Source: an uncultured Eubacterium sp.
GTDB taxonomy: Bacteria; Bacillota; Clostridia; Lachnospirales; Lachnospiraceae
Reading direction: 5' to 3'
NCBI GenBank assembly: GCA_949959185.1
Contig: CATLIX010000015.1
Coordinates: 1 to 59,015, forward strand
DNA length: 59,015 nucleotides
A model generated the notes under the pieces. The model was not told the origin of the DNA and did not search any database. It saw only the letters and a list, made by a program, of their open reading frames with translations. The first letter of the stretch is position 1. Each line of letters begins with the position of its first letter. A program made the position numbers and the translations under genes. This document shows positions 1 through 8,156 of this stretch, piece after piece.

Positions 1-76
1 CACTCCCGCCGAATAAATCATCAAATTTTTCCAGCGTAATCTTTGCTGCGCTCCCCGATTTTGCGTTACTGCCCAT
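1..76 (-). CDS. parB: ParB-like partition protein, N-terminal fragment
   Basis: Only the first 25 codons are in the window; the rest lies beyond the left edge. The start ATG at 76 overlaps the end of the parA reading frame (stop at 66-68), as is usual for parAB pairs. The visible start reads MGSNAKSG followed by KITLEKFDDLFGG, which resembles the start of ParB/Spo0J-like proteins of Firmicute conjugative elements. ParB would bind centromere-like sites and work with the ParA ATPase. The call rests mostly on position behind parA. Confidence 0.6.
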   Translation of the reverse strand, partial: MGSNAKSGSAAKITLEKFDDLFGGS

Positions 77-852
77 CCGCAAGCACCTCCTTTGTCAGAG
101 AATCATAGGCTGACGCCACTTTTCCCTTTGGATCATGCTTATAAATGCTGACACCCTCCGCTGAAATCTCCGCCGCCCGGACGGAAATGGGAATAACATT
201 GGCAAATATCCTCACCCGGCTTCCATAGGCTTCCTTCAGCATGGAGCTGATGTCCTTTGCGTAATTCGTCCGGCTGTCCACCATTGTAAGCAGAATCCCC
301 TCAATCTCCAGTTTCGGGTTTAATCTGCCGCTTTACCTTGCCGACCGTCTTGATAAGCTGCTGCAAGCCTTTGACGGGCAGATATGCCGCCTGTACGGGT
401 ATCAAGATGCTGTCGGCGCTGGCAAAGGCATTTATGGTAATCATGCCGAGGGAAGGCATACAGTCAATCAAGATATAATCGTAGCTCTCCTTCACAATCT
501 CTATGTATGACCGGAGTACCGTTTCCCGGCTCATCACATTCACAAGGGAAACTTCCAAACCGGAAAGCTCGATGTTCCCCGGCATTAAGTCTATCCCTTC
601 CTCATGGTGGAGGATACCTTCTCCCGGCTCTACTTCCTCGTCATTGATTAAGTTCCCCATAATGGTTGCAAGCGTGACTTCCAGACTGTCCGGCTCTGTA
701 AAGCCTAAACTTGCGGTCAGACTGCCCTGTGCGTCCGCATCAATCAAAAGCACCTTTTTTCCCTGTTTTGCCAGCCCGATGCCTAAGTTGCCTGTTGTGG
801 TGGTCTTGCCGACTCCGCCTTTCTGGTTTGCGATTGCGATTATTTTACACAT
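66..852 (-). pseudogene. parA: ParA/Soj-type partition ATPase, frameshifted
   Basis: The N-terminal part (852 down to 301) has the deviant Walker A box KGGVGKTTT at about residues 12-20, the LLIDADAQGS motif and the DYILIDCMPSLG Walker B region. It runs into a stop after KQIKPETGD-like sequence. The C-terminal part (to 66) is in another frame and begins with the conserved MVDSRTNYAKDI segment. Removing one base near position 315 joins them through KLEIEGILLTMVDSRT, the continuation expected for the family. The ATPase would position or segregate the element while it is extrachromosomal. This may be a true one-base insertion or a sequencing error. It belongs to an operon with the two upstream genes and parB. 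Confidence 0.85.
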
Positions 853-873
853 GATAATTCTCCTTTGCTTCTA

Positions 874-1050
874 CTAATTTTCTTTTACGTTGCTTTTCCT
901 GACTTCCACATAAGTCCTGTAATATTTCTTTGTCCCTTTGTTTGGGAACATATCGGAAAACTCCGTCACCTCGATTTTCGGGTTCCTCTGTAAAATCTTC
1001 CCGAACCACTTAATATCGTTCTTCGTTCCCATAAGCCTGACTTTTAACAT
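874..1050 (-). CDS. 58-residue conserved mobile-element protein (DUF3970-like)
   Basis: A short reading frame of 58 codons starts at the ATG that overlaps the stop of the upstream gene (TGATG), so translation is probably coupled. The product begins MLKVRLMGTKNDIKWF and contains KGTKKYYRTYVEV, a pattern known from small proteins next to parA in Firmicute integrative elements and resembling DUF3970. It is basic and has no membrane segment or signal peptide. Its function is unknown. The operon context with parA suggests a role in element maintenance. Confidence 0.65.
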   Translation of the reverse strand: MLKVRLMGTKNDIKWFGKILQRNPKIEVTEFSDMFPNKGTKKYYRTYVEVRKSNVKEN

Positions 1051-1511
1051 CAATCCCGTCCTCCAAGCATGGCGTACAAGTTGTGGTTATATGTTACATA
1101 TTCCGGATAACGAATCTGTACCGCCTGCCAAAAATAAGGCGCATAGGCACAGCAGAACAGTTCTTCCACTGTGTACCGTCTGCACTCGTCCACCTGTTCC
1201 TCCGCATCATCGTAATCAAAGACACTTGGCGTACCATTGCAGTAAAGGTTAAACGCCATCCTGACTACTTTTAAGCTCCCGCTGGTCTGCCAGCCTTCGT
1301 GCAGGCACTCCGTTTTTACACAGCCTGTCTTAAAGTTATAAATGCTGTTGATATTTCTTCTTGTGTCATCGCTGATACCAAGACAATATACAAGTGCTTT
1401 GTGATACACGTCCTGATACCTGACCTCTTTCAATTTCTCATAGTAGAATTTTTCATGTGCATCGCTGATAAAAATAATCGCTTTCTCTGCTCCTAACGCT
1501 GTACTACTCAT
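1050..1511 (-). CDS. DUF6075-type protein of integrative elements
   Basis: A protein of about 153 residues. I chose the ATG at 1511 because a GGAGG lies eight bases upstream; in-frame ATGs at 1526 and 1517 are less well placed. The sequence contains EKFYYEKLKEVRYQDVYH, TGCVKTECLHEGWQT and YAPYFWQAVQIRYPEY, which I recognise as the DUF6075 pattern found beside parA in Tn1549-like elements. Function is unknown. It is the first gene of the partition operon, and the AT-rich region 1527-1720 in front of it should hold the promoter. Confidence 0.7.
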   Translation of the reverse strand: MSSTALGAEKAIIFISDAHEKFYYEKLKEVRYQDVYHKALVYCLGISDDTRRNINSIYNFKTGCVKTECLHEGWQTSGSLKVVRMAFNLYCNGTPSVFDYDDAEEQVDECRRYTVEELFCCAYAPYFWQAVQIRYPEYVTYNHNLYAMLGGRD

Positions 1512-1554
1512 GTTCATTTCCTCCATCTCTTATTTTGTTTTTGACCATAACAAA

Positions 1555-1594
1555 AGGACACTTCCCTAAAATTTTCTTTTAGAAAAATGTCCTT
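1555..1594. repeat. Imperfect inverted repeat upstream of the partition operon
   Basis: AAGGACA at the left and TGTCCTT at the right bracket TTTTAG/CTAAAA segments, giving an imperfect palindrome of about 40 bp. It lies 45-80 bases before the first gene of the partition operon. It could be an operator or an RNA hairpin, but this is inferred from position only. Confidence 0.4.
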
Positions 1595-1691
1595 ATCGTA
1601 CAAAATATTAACTTGAACTGACACGAGTTTAATTTAAAATCATTTATTTTAACCCGTTAAGAGAGTTTATTTTGTCGTACTCTTGTCGTAC
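1593..1691. other. Putative integrase arm sites of the left element (TTGTCGTAC repeats)
   Basis: TTGTCGTAC occurs at 1672-1680 and again at 1683-1691, exactly 11 bp apart. A variant, TTATCGTAC, lies at 1593-1601. They sit just outside the lysS relic, on the side opposite to the second element. Direct repeats spaced by one helical turn near a crossover site are typical of arm-type sites for tyrosine integrases. The sequence differs from the GGTGTA repeats on the other side, which points to a different integrase. Confidence 0.5.
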
Positions 1692-1723
1692 CATACTGTC
1701 TTTAAGTCCGCAAACCCTTGATT

Positions 1724-1763
1724 TTACTGGTCTTTTCCGCCAAGCGTTTTCATTGTCGGGAAC
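1724..1763 (-). pseudogene. lysS: Relic of a lysS 3' end at the junction of two elements
   Basis: Read on the minus strand, this stretch encodes FPTMKTLGGKDQ followed by TAA. This is the tail expected of a lysyl-tRNA synthetase, and the intact lysS in this window ends in FPTLKNLDK. The homology starts exactly at the shared GTCGGGAAC. Excision of the 20.4-kb element between the two copies of this 9-mer would join the lysS body in frame to this tail. Confidence 0.75.
1755..1763. other. Attachment-site core, left end of the 20.4-kb element
   Basis: The 9-mer GTCGGGAAC is repeated exactly at 22181-22189 in the end of lysS, in the same orientation. Everything between the two copies behaves as one element, with an integrase at one end and arm-like repeats inside both ends. 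The true crossover may be shorter than the identical stretch. Confidence 0.7.
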
Positions 1764-1878
1764 TTAACCCACATTTTTTCACAACTCTCCCTACAAATAT
1801 ATATCCCTATTTTTCACCTTTTTTTAATATTAAATTCCATGTAATCCTACATTACGTTATAAGGGTTACCCGGAAGTT

Positions 1879-1906
1879 GGTGTAAAAATGGTGTAGCATT
1901 GGTGTA
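1879..1906. other. Putative integrase arm sites, left end (three GGTGTA repeats)
   Basis: GGTGTA occurs at 1879, 1890 and 1901, an exact 11-bp period, about 120 bp inside the left core. Two further copies with the same period and orientation lie at 22077 and 22088 inside the right core. The Tn916-type integrase encoded at 2916-4151 has an N-terminal arm-binding region and is the likely ligand. Confidence 0.6.
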
Positions 1907-2081
1907 GTAATGGCAAGCAATGTACAATCTGTAAATAATTTCATATTCCGGTCAGCTTCTTATAGCTCATATCCCATTCTTTTACAAAAAACACTATTGT
2001 CTTTCCTTCTACTGTTCCTGATTTTCGGAAAGGAAATGCAGTTTCTTCAAAGTACAAAATGATTTTTATGTCAAAAAGCAT

Positions 2082-2465
2082 TCACCCTAAATCTTCTGCA
2101 TCCATCCTTTGAATCGCTTTCATTAATTTTCGGTCATAACTATATATGGCAATCCCCTGGTTCTGGTGATAAGCCAGCAATATATTGTCTACAAAATCAA
2201 GATGGTTTTCTGCATATAACTGTAATGATTTCAGCGCTACTTCGCAATTCACGCAGACAATATTCCGAGCTCTTAAAAACTTCTGTATTGCATCACTGGC
2301 GTCTTTCCGGGGAACCTCGTATACTTTTGTCAGAACATAAACAACTTCTGCAATTACTTCCAGGGTATAAATTATCTTTTGTGTTGACCGAATCTTTTGA
2401 AACTCCTGTACTTTTTGTTCATCATCGCCCATGATACAGCGTATCATGGTATTTGCATCAGCCAT
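2082..2465 (-). CDS. PIN-domain toxin (VapC-like)
   Basis: A protein of 127 residues with the PIN-domain layout. An early acidic residue sits in MADANTMIRCIMGD, a glutamate in the middle (TLEVIAEVVYVL), and a late acidic pair in LDFVDNILLAY. This is the arrangement of metal-binding residues in VapC-type ribonucleases. The start at 2465 lies inside the end of the upstream gene (ATGGCTGA overlap), giving coupled translation; an earlier in-frame start would extend too far into the antitoxin gene. The toxin would cut RNA when the partner is lost, stabilising the element. It lies between the left end and the integrase gene. The exact family within PIN is uncertain. Confidence 0.75.
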   Translation of the reverse strand: MADANTMIRCIMGDDEQKVQEFQKIRSTQKIIYTLEVIAEVVYVLTKVYEVPRKDASDAIQKFLRARNIVCVNCEVALKSLQLYAENHLDFVDNILLAYHQNQGIAIYSYDRKLMKAIQRMDAEDLG

Positions 2466-2676
2466 TACCATGTTTTTCCACCATGGCACGTTCAAATGCC
2501 CCTTCCTCTAAAAATCTTTTTTCCGGAACCGCATACGTTGACAGGATTCCCACTGGCAAATCATCATAAATCATTTCATCATCCATAAACGTTACAATTA
2601 CTTTTTGCTTTTTCTTTGGAGCCGCTTCCAGCAATTGCACTGTTTCTCCGTCATAATACCCCTGAATTTCTTTCAT
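2458..2676 (-). CDS. Antitoxin partner of the PIN toxin (DUF104/AF2212-like)
   Basis: A 72-residue protein starting MKEIQGYYDGETVQLLE. This short beta-rich opening resembles antitoxins that begin with a sequence such as MKxIxAxYxxGxxxPLE. The start at 2676 is favoured over an ATG 13 codons earlier because GGAAAGG precedes it at a normal distance. The C-terminal half (ALERAMVEKHGNG-like acidic and hydrophobic stretch) would wrap the toxin. The stop overlaps the toxin start by eight bases. It is probably autoregulated with the toxin. The assignment to a family is by pattern only. Confidence 0.65.
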   Translation of the reverse strand: MKEIQGYYDGETVQLLEAAPKKKQKVIVTFMDDEMIYDDLPVGILSTYAVPEKRFLEEGAFERAMVEKHGNG

Positions 2677-2915
2677 AAAATCTTTCCTTTCCGTTTTATA
2701 AAAAGAATCTTTCATTGTTCAAAAAATTCTTACAAGCTATGCGTCAAAATAATTATTTTCTATATTGTATCATATTTTTTGAAAGCCAACCACTGAACTA
2801 AGGCAATTTAAATTCTTTTTTTATCCATTTTTCCTATGGGGACGGAAAGTTCCTGGCTCACAGAGACGTTGCTTCTTATAGAACTTCCATCTTCCTGTCT
2901 GTTTTGGATATGCCA

Positions 2916-4151
2916 TTAATTTCCGCTGATTTTAATTTTTCCCTCCAAATTTTCAAAAGACTTTACCTTCATGTCTTTCGTCGCTTCCGCATACACATCC
3001 ATGGTGGTGGCTATGTCCTTGTGTCCAAGGATTTCCTGGATAACCTTCAGGTTCGTTTCATTTTCACAATAGCGGGTGGCGAACGTATGGCGCAAATTGT
3101 GGCAGGAAAACGGAGGAAGCAGCACTGGCTCCCGCTTTTCCTGTTCAGCTCTCTCCAGTTCCTCTTCATTGTACGCCAGGGACACTCTTTTGATCGTGCG
3201 GTTGATGGTCTGCGGGTTATGGGGATTTCCATACCGATTTAAAAATATGAAATCGGTGTACCCATCAATGGAAGCATTGCATGAAATCCCAACTTCTGAC
3301 TGGTATGCCCTTTCTTTCCACAATGCCTCCTTCACTTCTGGAAGCAGCGGGATAATTCTGTTCCCCGCTTCTGTTTTGGGTGTTGTGACAGAAAAGCCGC
3401 ATTTTCCCTTGTCTCGTTGGTAATACACCATGTTATGGTTGATTTCCACATAATTTTCCTCCATATGAACATCTTCCCAACGAAGCCCAGTCACTTCGGA
3501 CACTCTGCATCCGGTTCCCAAAAAGAATGTGAACAGTGGAAGCCAATGTTTATATTTTGGCATCCTGGCAAGGTAATCTACAAACGCTTCCTGCTGCGGT
3601 ATGGTAAGGGCGTGGCGTTTGGGCGTTTCACAGCCATGCGCTCTTTTCACTTCCCCAAGAATATCATCACTTGGATTCTGCCTGATGTAGCCATCTTCCA
3701 CAGCCATTTTAAAAACCTGGTGCAGCACAGTATGTATATTTTCCAACGTCATGACAGCCAATTTCTTTGTGTCCAGTAAGCCATTATAATATCTTCTTAC
3801 GTCTGATCTCCGTATCTTCTGCAGTTTCCGCTTGCCAAACGCATTTTTTACAAAATGCTCATACATATAGATATAGTTTCCACGGGTCGTCTGTTTTAAC
3901 CCTACTTTGTCTTCTTTCCACATTTCAAACACATCATTCAATGTGATATTGGATTCCCCTGTCCTTATCCCATCACGTAAATCATGGTGTATTTTCTCTT
4001 CCTTTTCCCGCAGCCCTTCCAGAGTTGTGTCATAAACAGTATGCCTTTTTTTGTCTTCTGTCGTCCAACGATACATATATAGACTGTCTGTTTTACGGTA
4101 TGTTTCGCCCTCACGGAGCACTCTGCCTTTATGGTCCTTTCTTCTCTGCAT
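2916..4151 (-). CDS. int: Tn916-type tyrosine recombinase (integrase)
   Basis: A 411-residue integrase. Residues 1-60 form the arm-binding region (RKDHKGRVLREGE, then RWTTEDKKRHTVYDTTL). Residues 75-165 form the SAM-like core-binding domain. The catalytic domain has the first arginine in GTGCRVSEVTGLRW, HNLRHTFATR with the His-x-x-Arg pair, LGHKDIATT, and the nucleophile tyrosine in TMDVYAEA near the C-terminus, so all catalytic residues are present. The start at 4151 follows AAGGAGG at good spacing; the longer frame to 4199 lacks a binding site. It should catalyse integration at lysS and excision together with the excisionase just upstream. Confidence 0.95.
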   Translation of the reverse strand: MQRRKDHKGRVLREGETYRKTDSLYMYRWTTEDKKRHTVYDTTLEGLREKEEKIHHDLRDGIRTGESNITLNDVFEMWKEDKVGLKQTTRGNYIYMYEHFVKNAFGKRKLQKIRRSDVRRYYNGLLDTKKLAVMTLENIHTVLHQVFKMAVEDGYIRQNPSDDILGEVKRAHGCETPKRHALTIPQQEAFVDYLARMPKYKHWLPLFTFFLGTGCRVSEVTGLRWEDVHMEENYVEINHNMVYYQRDKGKCGFSVTTPKTEAGNRIIPLLPEVKEALWKERAYQSEVGISCNASIDGYTDFIFLNRYGNPHNPQTINRTIKRVSLAYNEEELERAEQEKREPVLLPPFSCHNLRHTFATRYCENETNLKVIQEILGHKDIATTMDVYAEATKDMKVKSFENLEGKIKISGN

Positions 4152-4241
4152 TTCTTTTCCTCCTTGTTTAGAAAGGAACTGGCACAATTCCTTTTGCAAC
4201 CAGTTCCGTCTCTGTCTTTTTTTAAATTTCTGTAAAGCCTT

Positions 4242-4460
4242 TCATATCGAATATACATTTTCGATGTATTCATCTAATTTTCGCCGCTTAATCAGGCGTT
4301 TTCTGCCATTCCACAATACAAATTGGCAGAATTTGTCATCCGACATTTTTCGCAGCTTATTAATTCCAATTCCTGAATATGCCGCTGCTTCTTCCAACGT
4401 CAAATTTGATTTTTGCCAGATAGGGACGTTCAGCTTTTCATGCTTTTCTACATTTTTCAT
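4242..4460 (-). CDS. xis: Excisionase of the Tn916 family
   Basis: A 72-residue basic protein with a winged-helix excisionase pattern: VPIWQKSNLTLEEAAAYS, GIGINKLRKM and a conserved end with RLIKRRKLDEYIE. AAGGAGG lies seven bases before the start. It is encoded directly upstream of the integrase gene on the same strand, the usual xis-int order. It would bend DNA at the attachment sites and shift the integrase towards excision. Confidence 0.9.
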   Translation of the reverse strand: MKNVEKHEKLNVPIWQKSNLTLEEAAAYSGIGINKLRKMSDDKFCQFVLWNGRKRLIKRRKLDEYIENVYSI

Positions 4461-4541
4461 TTAAATTCCTCCTTGATTTATTTATTTTTGATAATTATCC
4501 TTTTTTCTCAATAGTCATTAAAATATTCTTTTCCTTTTCCA

Positions 4542-5066
4542 CTAATTTTCATGTAATTTCGGCTCCATTTCCGAGTAGTTGCAACAGATTCTATTGTAAT
4601 GCAGCATTTTTGCAAAGGACACAGATTCCCCAGGTAAAAGAATTCCTCCATAATAATATGCAGGCTCCCCATATTCTTCCACAAACCCGTAACGCGCCCC
4701 CTGTTCCGCTGCCCATTTACTGTCAGTTTCAATAATGCTGCTGCCAACATGAAAGGCATATTGAAAGGGATTCTTCATTTCTTCATCAATGCCATATCCG
4801 ATTACTTTTTTAGATTGCACATAGAAATAGCATCTTCGGGAGTAATCCCGCATAATCGTAAAATTAACCCTGAATTTCTCCAAATCAATTTCTCCATCAT
4901 TTTCATATTTGTAAAAAACATACTGTTTTGCCGCTTCAAATGTATCAAATGGCAGAATTCGTCTGTCAAAATGTGATAAATATTCAAAACTGTTTTCCAT
5001 CAAACATTCTGAAAAGTACAATCCCACACCGTTTTCCGCTTCAATCACATATGTTTTGCGTCTCAT
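4542..5066 (-). CDS. Hypothetical protein in operon with the helicase
   Basis: A protein of about 174 residues that I do not recognise. It starts MRRKTYVIEAENGVGLYF and is rich in aromatic residues (YYYGGILLPGESV near residue 140). There is no signal peptide, membrane segment or obvious catalytic motif. Its start lies inside the last 25-35 bases of the helicase gene, so the two are translated together. An in-frame TTG three codons upstream is an alternative start. The tight overlap suggests it acts with the helicase. Confidence 0.65.
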   Translation of the reverse strand: MRRKTYVIEAENGVGLYFSECLMENSFEYLSHFDRRILPFDTFEAAKQYVFYKYENDGEIDLEKFRVNFTIMRDYSRRCYFYVQSKKVIGYGIDEEMKNPFQYAFHVGSSIIETDSKWAAEQGARYGFVEEYGEPAYYYGGILLPGESVSFAKMLHYNRICCNYSEMEPKLHEN

Positions 5067-6678
5067 TTCCTGCAACCCCCTTTACCAGCCAAAATCTGGA
5101 ATTATTAACTGCTTCTATACAAAATGGAATCCCTTCCATTTCACAGAATTGATTAATCTTAGCCTTTCCTGCCAGTCTGCTGTTGCGATCCGTCAGTTTT
5201 ATTCCATATTCCCGCGCCAATTCCGCAAACTTATTCCGAAACGCTTCCTGTTCTGATTTATCCATTTTCTTCCCCCTGGTTTCATCCATAAAGTCAAAGA
5301 TTTTCTGCCAGTTCTTTTTTCTTCCATAACTTTCCAGGTAGAAATCTTCCTGGAAATCTTTTTCCTTTCCAATCCACGAAAGTTGTTCCAGAACCAACGC
5401 ATGAGGATTCTCCCGCAGTTTTTCAAGCATTTCCTTGCAGAAGTTCTGTGTCAGGCGGATTTTTTCTATGGCAGCTTTGCTGACCGTAATCCTTCCATTT
5501 TCTATAATTGCCATTTTCTGGCAAGATTCATAAAAATCTGCATCATCCATTCGTTCCTGCCTAAATCTGGAATCCTTCTGAATTTCACCAATGAAATTCA
5601 CCATTGGCCTGATTTTCCTGGCCAATATGAAATTAAAGTACTGCGTTCCTCGTGCCATTAGAAACAGATGCACTCCTCCTTCGCCTTTTTCAAATCTTTT
5701 TCGGCCAAGCATCTGGATAAATTCTGTTTTCTCTGTTGCTAGCAGAACAATGTTTTTCAGGCTTTTATCTTTAAGATTTATGCCATTGTCCAATACTTTT
5801 GTCGTAATCAAAACCTTTTGTTCAAACCTGCTGTTTTTTACAATTTGCTGTTTTACGGAATTATTTTCTTTTTCATCCGCATCCACGTATAGAAAATTTT
5901 TTCTGAGATTCTCTTTTATTTTTGCGGCCTCTATTTTATTATTGACGAAAACCATCCATTTTTCTTCGCTTTTATCTTCATTAATTTTTTCAACGATTTC
6001 ATCCACATTTCGAAAATACCGAACATCATGCACGTTGAACACAGGCTGTTGCTGATATTGAAAAATTCTCCCGCCAGTAAAGAATCTCTCATGAAATTCC
6101 ACAATTATTTCGTCGGCATTCCATGAAACCAGATTTCTTAACAGGGTCATATCCGTGTGCATAATCCTCATCAAAAAAGGGAAAACTTCTTCGCCAGTTG
6201 CACTCAGAAAAATCTTTGTAGCATTTTTAATTTTCGGCAAAACTTCTAAAATGTAGGGTATCCCACGGTTAAACATGGAATCCTCCAGGAAATAGTGACT
6301 CTCATCGAATACAACATACCGAAAACGCTGTGCGAACAGAGTCCCCATTGGATATGGCTTTCTTTTCAATTCTTCCTGAATTTCCTGATATGTATATACG
6401 GTTACCCCACCAAATTCATGAATTTTTTCCACCTCCTCATCAGACATGCTCAAAACCCCATGCTCTCTTGCCAATTCCTGGCAAATTTGAGCTTTCAAAA
6501 GTCTTCTGTTTACCAGCAATAAAACCTCCTTACTTTTTTCCACAGCGCATTTTGCCAAAACCTCCAGAATGAAAGTTGTTTTTCCGCTGCCTGTGGGTGT
6601 CTGAATAAAAACTTCATCACCTCCACCCCATTGCAAAAATTTTTCTCCGATTTTTTCACTTAGGAAAATTTTTCTCAC
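5041..6678 (-). CDS. DEAD/DEAH-box-like superfamily 2 helicase
   Basis: A 545-residue protein with SF2 helicase motifs in order: Walker A TPTGSGKTTF at about residue 28, motif II DESH at about 145, motif III SATG at about 180, and the C-terminal RecA-like lobe with TKVLDNGINLKD and the motif VI-like QMLGRKRF. The last 170 residues form an unassigned domain. The first codon is unclear. The GTG at 6678 lies directly against AGGAGG, too close for normal use, although the residues after it look genuine. An ATT three codons on, or the TTG at residue 15, are alternatives. Paired with the overlapping downstream gene and a divergent unknown gene, it may belong to a cargo or defence cluster; that is inference. 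Confidence 0.8.
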   Translation of the reverse strand: MRKIFLSEKIGEKFLQWGGGDEVFIQTPTGSGKTTFILEVLAKCAVEKSKEVLLLVNRRLLKAQICQELAREHGVLSMSDEEVEKIHEFGGVTVYTYQEIQEELKRKPYPMGTLFAQRFRYVVFDESHYFLEDSMFNRGIPYILEVLPKIKNATKIFLSATGEEVFPFLMRIMHTDMTLLRNLVSWNADEIIVEFHERFFTGGRIFQYQQQPVFNVHDVRYFRNVDEIVEKINEDKSEEKWMVFVNNKIEAAKIKENLRKNFLYVDADEKENNSVKQQIVKNSRFEQKVLITTKVLDNGINLKDKSLKNIVLLATEKTEFIQMLGRKRFEKGEGGVHLFLMARGTQYFNFILARKIRPMVNFIGEIQKDSRFRQERMDDADFYESCQKMAIIENGRITVSKAAIEKIRLTQNFCKEMLEKLRENPHALVLEQLSWIGKEKDFQEDFYLESYGRKKNWQKIFDFMDETRGKKMDKSEQEAFRNKFAELAREYGIKLTDRNSRLAGKAKINQFCEMEGIPFCIEAVNNSRFWLVKGVAGNETQNICD

Positions 6679-6748
6679 CTCCTAACGTATTTACAGAATA
6701 TCAAATTTTTTTTAAGAAAAAACGAGTAAATTTTCACACATTTTACTC

Positions 6749-6777
6749 TTGTTTTTTATTACATTTTATAGTATAAT
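6749..6777 (+). promoter_or_regulatory. Promoter of the 428-residue divergent gene
   Basis: TTGTTT at 6749-6754 and TATAAT at 6772-6777 are separated by 17 bp. Transcription would start near 6784, shortly before AAGGAG at 6793 and the ATG at 6809. Confidence 0.6.
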
Positions 6778-6808
6778 GAAAGATTATATATTAAGGAGTT
6801 TTTTCAAT

Positions 6809-8095
6809 ATGAATACTATTCGCCGACAGGATATAAATGCGGTCTCTTCTGCCATAAAAGCAGATAAATATCTATCAGAACTTTATTCCCAAAAAGCAGC
6901 AATTACAAACCATAAAAAAAACATCTTAAGTTCTGATGAAATCATTGCACAGCAGATTAATGATTGTTTCTTTTCCTTTTTTGCAGATTTCATTCAGAAA
7001 AAGACTCATACATATCATAAATTTATCAATGCAGCTTTTCCGGAACAAGCTCCACCAGGCGACAAAACCGTGCAGCGCCATTTTAAACGCTTTAAAGAGA
7101 ATGTAAATCAATTAGAAAAGCAATATACAGACAATTGTTATATTCCTCCATTTATTTCTTATATTACAGAAAGTATGATTTCTAATCATAAAACAAATAC
7201 ACAAACACACCGTAATTATGAGTATAAATTTTTTAATGCACGTTCTTACTACTATATTTTACAAAACATGGAATGCCTGCCCTATTTTCACAAGAACAGA
7301 AACCTTTCCATAAAAGAATGGATAAAATTTTTTGACCTTTTACTGGAAACAAATGCTTATCCATTAAGCGAACAAGCTATCAGCCAATATTGTATTGACT
7401 ATTATTTCAGTATCCCTTTATTTATCCAAACTCTGGGCTTTTTTAAAGAAAAACACGAACCTCCATTTTACAATATCACTGAACATATCAGAGGTCTTTA
7501 CTCGGAGTATTTTCTTTTTCTGTGCACTTTGTTACAAGCTTCGCCTGGAATATGCACAAAACAGGGGCTTTTTCATATTTTTAAAGAGATATTTTTTGGA
7601 ACCGGAATCTCCAGGGACGAACCTTCAGATTATCTTAAACTCTTCAAGGGCGACTACAGAGAATGCTTTAAACAATGCGCAATAGAGCTCGTGTTTTATA
7701 ACGAAATCATATATCCATATATCAAAAGTTTGTATTATAAAGAATTTTGTGCGATGTTGGAAAAGAAATGCCTTTCTTATCAAAAATCCGATTTTGAAAA
7801 ATTATTCGAAAATATACTGGATGTGGAAATTAACGCTGATTTATATAATATGGATATGCCTGCAAAAATTGGAGGTCTTGCGGAATTCTCTCTCCGTTTA
7901 TCTGAATCTGACCTCTCTGCGATTAACTACGTTGCCCAAAAATTTTATAATTACACCCCTACTTTATCAAATAAAAACTATCAGAAGTTTAAGCCTTCCT
8001 ATTCTGAATTAGAAGAGCAAATTTCTCTTTTTTTGGAGGTCAAATTTCTAAATATAGAAATGGAATATAATAAAAATGCCGGATTCCCTATATAA
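6809..8095 (+). CDS. Unknown 428-residue protein, low GC
   Basis: I do not recognise this family. The ATG at 6809 is preceded by AAGGAG nine bases upstream. The product starts MNTIRRQDINAVSSAIKADK, is rich in tyrosine, phenylalanine and asparagine, looks mostly helical, and has no signal peptide or clear membrane segment. A sequence KRYFxEFL-like motif or nuclease signature is not evident. The gene is visibly richer in A and T than the genes from 8157 onward, so it came from a different source. It is divergent from the helicase operon and stops inside the loop of its own terminator. Confidence 0.7.
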   Translation: MNTIRRQDINAVSSAIKADKYLSELYSQKAAITNHKKNILSSDEIIAQQINDCFFSFFADFIQKKTHTYHKFINAAFPEQAPPGDKTVQRHFKRFKENVNQLEKQYTDNCYIPPFISYITESMISNHKTNTQTHRNYEYKFFNARSYYYILQNMECLPYFHKNRNLSIKEWIKFFDLLLETNAYPLSEQAISQYCIDYYFSIPLFIQTLGFFKEKHEPPFYNITEHIRGLYSEYFLFLCTLLQASPGICTKQGLFHIFKEIFFGTGISRDEPSDYLKLFKGDYRECFKQCAIELVFYNEIIYPYIKSLYYKEFCAMLEKKCLSYQKSDFEKLFENILDVEINADLYNMDMPAKIGGLAEFSLRLSESDLSAINYVAQKFYNYTPTLSNKNYQKFKPSYSELEEQISLFLEVKFLNIEMEYNKNAGFPI

Positions 8096-8114
8096 AGGAA
8101 ATCTGGCATTTTTC
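8072..8114. terminator. Bidirectional terminator
   Basis: AAAAATGCC-GGATTCC pairs with GGAAATC-TGGCATTTTT around a short loop that contains the stop codon of the 428-residue gene. A-tract and T-tract on either side let it work in both directions, also ending transcription from nothing on the left strand. Confidence 0.75.
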
Positions 8115-8156
8115 ATCAGAAAACATAGCTTCAGTTGTCACTTTACAGCTATATGG

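Noticed and set aside
503-877. 124-codon plus-strand frame opposite parA
   Set aside because: It is antisense to a clear ParA gene and shows no family pattern or ribosome binding site.
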